Of a stretch of 64,000 bases of DNA, positions 11,613 to 22,300 are shown piece by piece. The stretch is taken from assembly GCA_035048815.1 (NCBI GenBank), contig JAUCBN010000005.1:19742517-19806516 (forward strand), in the 5' to 3' direction. The number at the start of each line of letters is the position of its first letter. Position 1 is the first letter of the stretch. The position numbers and the translations under genes are program-made. This stretch comes from Abelmoschus esculentus (lineage: Eukaryota > Streptophyta > Magnoliopsida > Malvales > Malvaceae). Below the pieces are notes generated by a model that was given only the letters and a program-made list of their open reading frames with translations, did not search any database and was not told the DNA's origin.

Positions 11613-12332
11613 ATAAATTCTAATTGTTCATAATTTTTCTCTTTAACCCTAAACGTTTTTTTTTCATTTTTATTTGACAGACTATAATATTAATTTTGGT
11701 ATCGTTTTTTTTTCTTTGCTTTACTATATTTTATTTTTTTAATTTTTAATAAAAATAATTTTGTTTTTATGATATTTTTCTTTATTTTTTGACATATTTT
11801 TTTAGATTGTTTTTTATTCTATGTTTTCTCATAAGTATATTTTATAATATCACGATTAATAAGATGATACTTATATATTATCTTGATGATCTTCTACATT
11901 TTAAATCCTCTGATTAAATTTGAATATATGTTTAAAATTATCGTTTTGTAGTAATGTTGTTTAGTGTTGATAGTTTTATCATTCATCACTGATTATCAGC
12001 ATTGTTGGTATTTTTTTTTCAAATTTGAACTTTTTATTTTTTATTATACAATGTCAAGTGACTATTTTTATTTCAATGATTCTAAAAAAATGTTTAAACT
12101 AATTTTTAATTTAATTTTATTGTTATAAACCTTTATTATTATAATTATGAATAGTTTATCCTTTTAATAAAATTAATGATTTTTATAAAAAATATATTTG
12201 AACTCATTTTAAATAACAGAATTTGAAATAAATTGATTTTAAATTGTAGATATTTATATGTTTATAATCAAATATCTCCTTTTTTTATATAAAATATAGT
12301 TTAAAGTAATGTGTAGTTGTCTAAGGATGAAA
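11613..12332. other. AT-rich intergenic DNA
   Basis: Very T-rich and A-rich sequence without open frames, tandem arrays or recognisable elements. Confidence 0.5.
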
Positions 12333-12606
12333 GGATTGAATCGAGATATTATACTATGCGTAAGTCTTATCATGTGTTTATGGAATTAATCACTAAAAAT
12401 CACTCATCTCATTAATTTATCTATATCATATTTTTGCCAAGTGAATCTCTACTTGAAAAAACTGATTTTAAAAATGAATTAACAGTAAATACGAGTAAAG
12501 ATTAAAATATGACATATAAAAAATGATGAAATATATAGTTTTTAGTGATTAATCTTATAAATGACGTGATAAAACTTTCTCATGATATAATTTCTCGGTT
12601 TGAATC
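12333..12606. mobile_element. Mutator-like MITE (12343-12596) with near-perfect flanking duplication
   Basis: The element starts GAGATATTATACTATG and ends CATGATATAATTTCTC, an imperfect terminal inverted repeat. The inner arms, such as ATTAATCACTAAAAA and its inverse near 12540, extend the fold-back. Flanks are GGATTGAATC (12333-12342) and GGTTTGAATC (12597-12606), a 9-10 bp duplication with one mismatch, as for Mutator-type elements. The same end motif, ATGATATAATTTCTC, recurs near 16580 in another fold-back. Confidence 0.75.
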
Positions 12607-12789
12607 ATACCCTCCAAGGGCCATTTTCATGAGAGATTAAGATATTCTAACTTATTGAAAAAGAAATTTAAGAATTAATCAATTAAAAAAAAGACAATTT
12701 TGCAAGTGAACATCAAGACAAGCTTAGATTTTTTGAGTTTAAAATATATATTTAAGTATATATGTTAATTTTTTAAAATAAAATTAAAA

Positions 12790-13010
12790 ATTGTCCCTTT
12801 CTTTCTCTCTCACTCAGTCTCTGGTTTCCTCCATTGCAAACCAAGCTTCCTTTGAGCCCCCTCTCCTCCTCAAACACCCGAAAACCCACCAACCATTTTA
12901 CCCTTCCCTTCCCTTTTCTTTTCTCATTCTTCTTTTTCTTTTACCCATTATATATCAAGGCCTTTTCCCTCTCTATATATTGGTATTATATATTAATATA
13001 TACGAGTAAT
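12790..13010 (+). promoter_or_regulatory. Probable 5' leader of the receptor-like kinase locus
   Basis: A CT-rich stretch (TTTCTTTCTCTCTCACTCAG, then C-rich runs to about 12960) breaks the AT-rich background and looks like a plant transcript leader. It probably spliced to the kinase start at 14085 over a leader intron. The overlapping open stretches at 12791 and 12834 look like leader artefacts. This is inferred from composition and position only. Confidence 0.4.
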
Positions 13011-13034
13011 GGTGTTAATTTTAGGTGGTTTAAA

Positions 13035-13160
13035 ACATTAACCCCGTTTTTAATTGTAATCGACTCTCGAATCTAAATCGTTTTAAATTTCTGGTTTTTA
13101 TGGTATTTGGTCTATCAAAAATAACCAGTGACGAATACAACCTTTTTTAAATCTTTTTTT
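13035..13160 (+). mobile_element. Relic of a Tat/Ogre LTR segment
   Basis: The stretch follows, with many substitutions, the same order of words as 4080-4200 of the solo LTR: an ACCGACTCCCGAA-like run, then TCTGGTTTTTATGGTATTTGGTCTA, then ACCAGTGACGAATA. It has the same orientation as that solo LTR. It is a short, old fragment, probably in the leader intron of the kinase locus. Confidence 0.5.
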
Positions 13161-14084
13161 TATTTTTAAAATTAATTTCTAATTTTTCAAATCCCTAATT
13201 TCAAACTAAAATTCTCAAATTTCATTTTTAAACCAATTTTTGAATATTTTTAATTTTAAATCCCTAAAATTTTTACCAATCCCAAAATTTTAAAAATTTT
13301 CTTTTTTAGATAAATCCCTAATTTCTCAATATTTTTTAAACCCTAATTTTTTAATTTTTAATTTCGATTCTTATTTTAAACTCTAGATTTTTTTTTTCTC
13401 AATCCATTTTTAAATTAAACTTTATTTTTTTGATTCAACAACCTAATGTTTAAATTAAACTTTAGTTTTCTCTCTTTAGTAACATTTTTTTTCTTATCAC
13501 ACCTATTACACTCACACTTAATTTTTTTTAAAGGGTTGCTACACAAGTTTATTCATTTTCAACAGAGACAGAATTCTTTTTTATTTAATTATGGAATATG
13601 AGTTTATTTTAGTTTTTTAGTGGTCTAACTTGTTTACAGACTGCTCTTTTCTTGATTGCTAAATTCATAAATAAGTAGTCTTTTTCTTAAGATTTAACTC
13701 ATAAGCTTACTTAAACGTGGCATCAGATTCTCCTGTTTCTTTTCTTTCTCCTTTTCATTTTCATCTTTTCTCCTCCTCTTTTATGTGGGTGAAGATTAAG
13801 CCAAGTATCTTATGGCATTTGTTGACTTTTTTTGTCTTCAGATTTGAATGTAAGGATGGATTTTGGAGAGTGAATGATATGTCTATCACATCTAGCTTCT
13901 TCTCCATAAAATTTCTCCAAAAATGTGCATATGGCCTTGGAACTGATTAAGCATATGATCATTTTGGTATTTCTGGTGTTGTCTGACTTGTTTCTGGTAT
14001 GCAGGTAGTAATGTCTTAAGATTTTGATCTTGTATATAGGAGGCTAAATATAATTTTTGACTTTCAAAATCCAGAAGATCAGAA

Positions 14085-16098
14085 ATGTCGTCAGTTTTGG
14101 GTCTAAAACTTTGGGTTTTGATTGGTATATCTGTTGGGACATTTATAGTGTTGATTCTTGGTATCTTGTCTGTATGGGTTACATTTCGGAGAAAATCCAG
14201 GCGATCAGTAGACAAGTTCTGGCTTTCTCAGATACCGAATGTCTCGAAGGAAATCAAGGTTGACAAGGTTGGAGTTCAGAGCTTCAATGATCATCCGGAG
14301 AGTTTATTCCTTTCAGTTAATGATAAACCAAATGATAAGAATTCAGAGAAAATGCTAGCACATTTGGGGCTGAGCAAATCAAGTGATCATGATAGTACAA
14401 GTCAATGCAGCTCACTTTACCATCATGAGAGAGGTTTTAGTTCTCATTCAGGAGATGAAGGGAGCTCCGGAACAGTTCGAAAGCAGTCTGCATTTTCATA
14501 TGCAGGACTAGTGACAGCCTCTCCCTTAGTTGGTCTGCCTGAAGTTTCACATCTCGAGTGGGGTCACTGGTTTACTCTTAGGGATCTTGATCTCGCCACA
14601 AATCATTTCGCAGCGGAGAATGTTATTGGAGAGGGTGGATATGGGGTGGTTTACAATGGTAGACTCATCAATGGAACTGAAGTAGCAGTTAAGAAGATTC
14701 TTAATAATCTGTAAGGATATCTTAGTGATACTTTGTTGTTTCTTTTAATACTTTTGTCTCAGTAAAAGATAAAGTTTGATAAATCGAGCATTTTGGATGT
14801 CCAGGGGGCAGGCTGAAAAAGAATTTAGGGTTGAAGTGGAGGCCATTGGTCATGTTCGTCATAAGAATCTTGTGCGACTTTTGTGTTATTGCATAGGAGT
14901 TAACAGGTGAAACTCAAACATGTTTCATTGGTTTAGTTGTCAATATCGTGCAGATTCACTTGAACTCTAATTGTGTATTAATATGTTAATACAGGCCACA
15001 CTTTTGCGGTCCTATGTCTTTATAGTTATTTCAGTATTGCTGTCTGCAAATGAGATTAGAAGTTGAAGCTTGTTTCTTCTTTTGTAGGTTAGAAGTTGAA
15101 GGGTCATAAAAAGCTGGTGTTTTTGGTTGCAGGCTTGCTTATTTGCATGAAGCCATAGAACCGAAAGTTGTTCACCGTGACATAAAATCAAGTAACATCT
15201 TGATTGATGATGATTTCAATGCCAAGGTTTCTGATTTTGGACTGGCCAAGCTCTTGGATTCAGGAGAGAGTCATATCACAGCTAGAGTTATGGGGACATT
15301 TGGGTAACTTAAATTCTTGTTCTCACCAGCAATCGTCTATTATTGTATTGTATATCAATTCTAAGTATCTCCAGACTGAAAATTTCACATGTAAATTGCA
15401 GTTATGTGGCACCAGAATACGCTAAAACTGGCCTGTTAAATGAGAAGAGTGATATTTACAGCTTCGGTGTCCTCCTGCTCGAAGCTGCACATGGCTGACG
15501 AATACCCGTTTCATGAGGTAAAGGTCTCTGTTTGCTGGTTAATTTATATATATACAGTATGGTTTCATCTCTAAGAATTATTTATGTTACAACTTACAAG
15601 GTGTAGTGCATTTCTTTCATAAGTTGTAATTTTTATCATATCTGGTAGCGAACCATCTGCTCGGTATCGTTGGCATAGAAAACCTGTCTACCTGAGAATG
15701 AGTTCATGTGCATGCATGGCAATATAATGGCTTAGCAAAATTCATCAAGTCTGAGAAGTATTTATGATATTATATGAATTTCTGATGCTGTAGTTTTTGA
15801 ATGTTTTGAAATTCTTATTCTTGCTTGCACTGCTTCTTGGAGTTCATTCCTATATAGTGATATATGGTAATGTGTCTTACACTGCATATTTTTCTATTAC
15901 AAGCTCCATTGACAGTCCTAATTCTGTGATATTGTTCAGGACCGGAGGAACAGGAAGATCCAAACAGCCAGCATGGAAATCGAATCTTTAAAGGAACCGA
16001 CCGACGCCGATGGCAAGACAGTGGAATCACAGGGCACCATGTCCGAGAGGACTCATGAAGTAATAGGGACTGACAAAAGGCAATGGCATGGTGAATAA
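14085..16098 (+). pseudogene. Receptor-like protein kinase pseudogene (TM + Ser/Thr kinase, two segments deleted)
   Basis: Exon-like blocks are 14085-14710, 14805-14906, 15133-15303, 15402-15517 and 15940-16098. The first encodes a membrane segment near residues 9-31 (LWVLIGISVGTFIVLILGIL), a juxtamembrane stretch and the glycine loop GEGGYGVVY with lysine in VAVKK. Later blocks give HRDIKSSN, DFGLAK and YVAPEY. The closest type is the plant RLK group of At3g17420 and At5g18500, by remembered architecture. Two parts are missing. The exon with MLVYEY (hinge and helix D) is absent between 14906 and 15133. At 15486-15500 the frame jumps from LLLEA to ADEYPFHE, removing roughly 75 residues (subdomains X-XI) and creating a TGA at 15495. 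The last block still reads DRRNRKIQTASMEIESLKEP to its stop. The remaining code is well kept, so inactivation looks recent. Confidence 0.85.
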
Positions 16099-16140
16099 CC
16101 GTGTAGTATTTAAACCTTTCAGTAACCCATTGATACATGA

Positions 16141-16294
16141 ACATCTCACAGTTTGTTTTGGTGGAGTTCAAAGAGAGGAAGCAGCTTGAAGATAGAAAGC
16201 ACTTTAGGGCTTTAAAGATGGCATCTGCAGCTGCTGTTTCTTGGGCAAAACAGAGGTTGAAACAGCTTTTCAGGCAGATGAAGGCTAACATCTG
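16141..16294 (+). other. Coding-like stretch downstream of the kinase pseudogene
   Basis: After a possible acceptor (CTCACAG at about 16144-16150), the + frame reads without stops through KERKQLEDRKHFRALKMA and WAKQRLKQLFRQMKANI to a TGA at 16292-16294. The basic, helix-forming composition looks protein-coding rather than random. It may be a 3' exon of the kinase transcript or a fragment of another gene; I do not recognise it. The antisense open stretch over it is a shadow. Confidence 0.3.
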
Positions 16295-16364
16295 AGACAG
16301 CGGGAGAGAGACTAAATGGTCTTCTTGTACAGGTGTGTCTTTGCATAGATTATATGGTAGGCTC

Positions 16365-16610
16365 GGCTCGCCACGTCAGTTGTAGTCCCTAACCAATGAA
16401 AACCATTCATTTCATCGCTAATCATCCGTGTCATTAATATAATTTTCAGAAATTATATTTTTTAATGACATGAAAAAAAATGAGTGAAGATTCATTGGTT
16501 GAAAAAAATGAATTGGAAAATAGTGATGAAGTGTGTGGTTATAATTGGATGGGACCATGTCTGATGTGGTAAGTCAGGCCCATGATATAATTTCTCGTGT
16601 CTATGAGTCT
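16365..16610. repeat. Fold-back repeat with ATAATTTCTC end
   Basis: A central hairpin (TGTCATTAATATAATTTTC pairing with the sequence to about 16470) is flanked by inverted words such as AACCAATGAA / TTCATTGGTT. The right end, CATGATATAATTTCTC, equals that of the 12343-12596 element, suggesting a related MITE. The left end and target duplication were not resolved. Confidence 0.5.
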
Positions 16611-16627
16611 GTTTTTTATGAGAAAAA

Positions 16628-16805
16628 TTAGCCGAACACCGTTAAATACTATTAAATTAATTAATAAAGACTAAAATCTCAAGGACTCAACATATAATTA
16701 ATAAAAAAGTGATCGATTCAACATATAATTATAAATTTTATATTAAGTCCTTACAAATTTTAATCTTTATTAATTAATTTAATAAATGTTCACGGGTATA
16801 AAATA
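16628..16805. repeat. Palindromic MITE-family copy (GTCGAACA-type)
   Basis: Inverted arms around 16716 contain AAATTAATTAATAAAGA / TCTTTATTAATTAATTT and ACTCAACATATAATTA. The same core occurs at 52785-53013 and in the outer arms of 49009-50594. This copy has truncated or diverged ends. Confidence 0.6.
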
Positions 16806-17514
16806 CAACTATAAAACTTATAACTTCTTTCAGTTTTATGTATATTTTTATTTGTTGGATGGAGTAAACGGATGATTAAGAAGAATAATAGAATATATAA
16901 AGATTATCCCTTGAAAAAAACGTAAAAATTAATCTCAGTCATTCTTTTTTCTTATCAAACGATTTGAAAAACATATATTTTTTTTTAAATATCGTATAAA
17001 GGAATATTAACCTTAATATGAATATTATTTATATTTCCATTTATATTTCCTCCGTGGGGATTCTATAATTTTAGTAAATCATTTATGTTTAACGAAAAAA
17101 TAACTAAGAAATGGATTCCATATTTATGGACTTTTTTTTCGTGTAATTTGGTATTAGATTCACCTTTCAATCATAACTATGATTTAGTTTTGTACTAATA
17201 TAAAAAATTTAGGGTTAAAAATTTAAATATAATAGATTTATATTTTTTCCGTTTAATTAGCTGTTAGATTAAGCTTGCTAGTTATTTTTGAACACCCCCA
17301 ATGCATCGACTGTTAATCAACAAAAGTCAAATGATTTGTACATTTCTGAATTAAAATGAGTAAATTAAGGATTAGTGTTAAAGAATTATTAGAGAAATAG
17401 AGATTTAAAAAAATAGTAAAAAAATAATATTAAAATTTTGAAACTTAAATAAACAAAAGTGAAATAATAGTTTAATAACTATTTAGATAATTTATTTTTT
17501 ATTATTAAATTAGT
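16806..17514. other. AT-rich intergenic DNA
   Basis: No gene, array or clear element is seen. Confidence 0.5.
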
Positions 17515-19020
17515 TTTTTATTAGGGGTTAATTACTACGAAGGTCACGTTTGTTTGCCTACGGTACAAATTTAGTCACCAATTTTGAAAATCAACCAATA
17601 CAGTCACGTACGTTTTCGGACTATAAACTTATGGTCACTCCGACGTTAAAAGCCATTAAAAGTTAACGGAAAGATGATTTGGCATAGTAACAAAAGGATA
17701 AATTACTTAGATGATCACTAAATAATTATTTAATTTTTATTTTATCTTTAATTTTGACCCTCAAAATTTTAAAATTTTATATTTTCGTCATAATCATCAA
17801 ATTTCCAATCAATCCAATAACCACTACTATAAACTTGCACCCAACACCCAAAAAAAAGTCTGGTGCTGCTAACGAACTCCTACAAAGTTTTAAATATTTT
17901 CAAAAACCTAAGCATACATTCTGTTTGAGAATCTGAGCCACAAAAAATTCTAGTTCATAAATACATAATCAGAGGAGAAATGTTGATGATCGGAAGTAAG
18001 GATGGAGGTGACAATCTCCCAGGTTGGCTCGATCTGTTGGAACTGGACAACCATTGATTGATTGTAACACGATTATAAGATTTTGTGCCATGATTCAACA
18101 CATGAACTATCTACGCCACCTTCATTTGTAGCTTCATTTTTTTTATTCTAAAGTGCTTAACCAAGCATCAAAAACCAACAGTCTAAGATTAAACAACGAT
18201 TTCAGAAATTTCTTTAATTCATTTTTAATAATTCTTTCAATTTTTTTAACTCAATTAAAATTCAAGTTATAATTTTCTCGTTAATTATTCACCATAAAAT
18301 ATAAAATATCTTTCATTTTATTTTCTATTCAACAACACGATCATTATTAATCCTAAAATTTATAATATAATAAAATTGAAACTTACCAAAATAAGATATG
18401 AATCCAATTCAAACTCCAGCAAATAAAACAAAAATGTCATTTGCAACCTTAGATTTTCTATCAACCCAAAAATACTAACCTTTAAATTCTGGGGTTTTAA
18501 ACAGAGGGGAGCAGGAAGGGTGAAGCAAATAGAGAATGACAACCAAGTCTAGGTCTGGTAGCGGTGGATCATCACTTGAGAATGACAGTCAAATCTTCGA
18601 AAACTATTGTTTTATCTACTGGGTTGAAGCCGAATGAGAATGTGGTGATTTCGGTGGCTTGTGTACAGGTTTATAGTAATGGGATGTATACAAGGTTGAA
18701 TTTCATAGAGGAAAATGTTTAGGGAGTGGAGTTTATTATTATTACATGACGAGATTATGACAGAAATATAAAATTTTAAAATTTTAAGGGATAAAATAAA
18801 AATTAAATAATTGTTTAGTGACTATTTAGGTAATTTATCCTTTTGTTATTACGTTAAATCATCATTTCGTTAACTTTTAACGGTTTTTAACGTTGGAGTG
18901 ACCATAAGTTTACAGCCCGAAAACGTACGTGACTGTATTGATTGATTTTCAAAATTGATGACTAAATTTATATTGGAGTCAAACAAACGTGACCTTTGCG
19001 GTAATTAACCCTTTTTAGTA
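17515..19020. mobile_element. Mutator-like TIR element (17524-19011), possible gene-fragment carrier
   Basis: About 235 bp at each end are inverted copies. The left starts GGGGTTAATTACTACGAAGG; the right ends in the complement of AGGGTTAATTACCGCAAAGG. Shared inner words include GGTCACGTTTGTTT, ACGTACGTTTTCGG and GTTAACGG. The flanks TTTTTATTA (17515-17523) and TTTTTAGTA (19012-19020) match at 8 of 9 positions, as expected for a 9-bp Mutator duplication. The middle (about 17760-18770) is not repeated. It holds a + strand open run from about 18578 reading MTVKSSKTIVLSTG and later VQVYSNGMYTRLNF, which may be a captured host fragment. No transposase is visible. Confidence 0.75.
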
Positions 19021-19269
19021 AAGTTAAACAACAATAAATATTTTAGTAATCAAGAATTTATAGATAAAAATATAAATAATTTTATCGATATTTTTTTAAA
19101 TTAATGATTAAATTTGTATTAAAAAGGAAAATAATTATTTTAATAATTAACCCAAAATAATAATACTTTTTTAAAATATTGAAAGTTAATACTTCAACGC
19201 TCAAAATCAGTCCACAATTATTTATTTATTTATTTATATTAAAAAAAAAAACTGAAACTTTCCGTGACT

Positions 19270-19276
19270 TATATAA
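19270..19276 (+). promoter_or_regulatory. Putative TATA box of the GIP1-like gene
   Basis: TATATAA lies 104 bases upstream of the start codon at 19380. It is followed by an A-rich and then CT-rich leader, a usual plant arrangement. Confidence 0.4.
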
Positions 19277-19379
19277 ACAGAACCAAAAAAAAAAAAAAAA
19301 ACTCTCCAAAAAGAAGAGAAAAAACACTTTCTTTCTTTATTTGATTAATCTGATAAGCCGCTGATAGAGTGAGAGAACG

Positions 19380-22300
19380 ATGGGGAGTGATAGCACGACC
19401 AATGGAAGTGCGGGCGGCGGTGGCGGAGTACAGATGCCGGCAACGGTGAAGAAAGTAGTGCAGAATCTTAAAGAGATTGTTAACAATAGTTGCACGGACT
19501 CGGAGATCTACGCTGTCCTTAGAGACTGCAATATGGACCCTAACGACGCCGTTCAACGCCTCCTCTCTCAAGGTTTTCCCTGTTTATTTTTGTTAACAAT
19601 GATAAAAATATTTCCTCTATATGTTTTTTTTTATTCTTTTACGCTACTTTGTCTGTTTGTTTGCTCAGAAAACTGAAGGGAAATATAATGCAAAAGTTAT
19701 TTTTTTCTCTAATATGTTCTGGGGAGAATATTTTTAATTCTCTTAAACAATTTTGTTTCCCAATATGTCTTTAATTTTTGTCTGCTCCATATAATGGTTG
19801 ATAACTTAAAAATTAACATTTTTTTTTCTGCTCGAGTTATTGACTTTAAAGGCTTCAAATCTGTTTAGAAATAAAAGCTAGCGATATCGTTACACAGGTT
19901 GCACTTTAACGGCTAGAGCTTCAGCTATTTTCTTGCTGATGCGCGATTCATTCTTAGCATCCAAACAAATGGGAACTTAGCAACTGAAATAATTGTAATC
20001 CTTTAATTATGTGCTTTGTGGGATTCCCCTCTTTCAAGTTTAATGGAAGAACAATGTCAAACAAGGCTTTTGCAATTTTTGGTGCTGTTTTCAAAATTTT
20101 TATAGATTTAGTAAATTTAATAGTTTTCAATTTTGTAGATACTTTTCATGAGGTAAAAAGCAAACGGGAAAGAAGAAAAGAGGTATTGTTCTTTTTAAAA
20201 TGTTCTTAGTCTTTTTCTCCTTTATTGAGTGATTTCCCCCGTTTTATCCTTCTGCAAAATATCTAAAATTATGCATGATCTATTATTCAGCTAGTAATGT
20301 GATAGGTTAACTTTTGTTTGGTGCAATATTAAACATTGGTTTGGTGCAATTATATATTTGAAACTTTGGTTGACTCAGTTATATACACTTTAAAAGACAA
20401 ATAATCCAATTATTTTCATGTTGAATAAATATAATTGTTTGTGTATGCAATAAGTAAAATTGGTGCCTCCCTCAATAATGGTGTTATTAGTTTCTGAAAT
20501 TTGAATTAAAATTATAGTTCCATTACATTTATAAAATTTCACCATATTAAAGTTTATGTATAATTTTGCTCGTTTGATCGAAGTTCATATGTAGCTTCAG
20601 GATTTATTATTTTCTATTTCTTGATTTGAAATATGATTTTTTCATCTCTTGATATGTTATCAGATGAAAGAGACACAAGAACAAAAAACTCAAGCTAATG
20701 GTCGTGCATCTAATCATGGTGTGAGAGATGGCCGTGAACATTCTTTCGGGCAGAGCGGATCAATACTAAACAGCTTCAATGGTATGGTCCTTGGAGAATG
20801 TATGCATCGGTGTCACTAGTGTCAAACTTTGTTTTCAATATCTCATTTTGTTCATTGTGTCAGAGATTGGTAAAGTTGCATACAAGAAAGAAAATGGCTC
20901 AGCTTCTTATATGCCATATTCTGCTTCTTCAAAATTACATACAACAGGACAAACTTTGAATGAGCAACTTTTCCCGCAAAGGTTGGTTCTATAATGATGC
21001 AAAATGTTGCTAATCACATATGCCCTTGTCTGGTTCTTAAGACTTAAATGATAAATTGATCTGGCTTATCAATATTTTTATGTGCACAACACCAACTTTT
21101 TCAATTCTATTTCATCATACATACTGTTAATGGATTCTTGGCACTCATCTGTACGATGCATGATACCTATTGTTTTTTTTTTCCAATTTGATATACTTTC
21201 CTCTTTTGATGAATGGACGTGGTTATACATATGTGTAATTTTGTTTAGTTTGTTACATGATCAAATGATTACTCTTCATTTTGAGCCTACTATATTCTTC
21301 TGCAGCAATTCTTTTGATGCTGATCATAGAGAACAATCGATAGGAACAGGTGATGTGATTGATTCATCCATGCAACCATCTTATGGATCACAGTATTCTT
21401 GGGTGGAGAGCACCTTAGAACATGTTGCCGTGGCTGATATTGTAAGAATGGGTAGACCAAAGAGCAAAGGCTTGCAAATGTCATGTGAGACATCTTATTC
21501 CCCTCAAGATGCTGTTCCACCAAGCGCAGCCATCTACCAAATGAAACCATTCCTTCCTACTTCAGATTCAAAATTAGGAACAGACCAAGATTTCCATTCT
21601 TCGGATTTGAGCATGACTTCTGAATCTGGAATGAATTCCAGTCAACATGGTTTTGACAATGAATGGGCTGTGAATGAGTCAATGACTGGTTCTGGTGATA
21701 TTGGTGGTGCAGCATATTCAAACCAATCCTATTTGAATGGTAACAAGTCTAACTTGTCAAGTAACTGCTGGTCAGATAATATTCTAGTATCAGAGAGCAA
21801 TGTTGGCAGGAAAAATCTTAGTCCTAATCTTGTCAACTCTGCTCAAGCATCTAACAAACAAATATTTATGAGTGATTCTGGAGGAACATCTGAATACAAT
21901 GATGACCTGCACAAGGATACATGTTTACCTGATTCTTATGGGCAATTCTACGAATGTCTGGAAGGTAAATTTTTAGATACCAAGTTTGATTTTACAGGAT
22001 TTTTGTTTTCTTTATTTGTTTTTAATAAACTACTATAGTTTTTTTTTTTACATAAGTGCATGAGATGCTCTATAATAATGGATTCATCTGATCCAGTGTC
22101 TGTACTTTGATGGTTATAGATAACTGTAATGTGTATATATATCTTCACATTAGAGTGAAGAACGGAGATATCCTTACAAAATTTCTCCAAGATTTTATTT
22201 TGCAATTGTTTTTGTGTTTACTATCATTTTGTTCGCTATTTTAGCACATTTTGAAACTTTCACTGCTTAGTAGAGAAGGGAAGTCGTAGGTTGTTAATTC

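Noticed and set aside
13892..14215. 107-codon open frame on minus
   Set aside because: It overlaps the start of the kinase exon antisense and has no recognisable motif.
15815..16291. 158-codon open frame on minus
   Set aside because: It is antisense to the kinase C-terminal exon and the following coding-like stretch; it has no domain of its own.
17754..17936. Small gene inside the Mutator-like element
   Set aside because: The 60-codon frame lies at the TIR boundary and is low-complexity; the later open run near 18580 is a better candidate for captured sequence.
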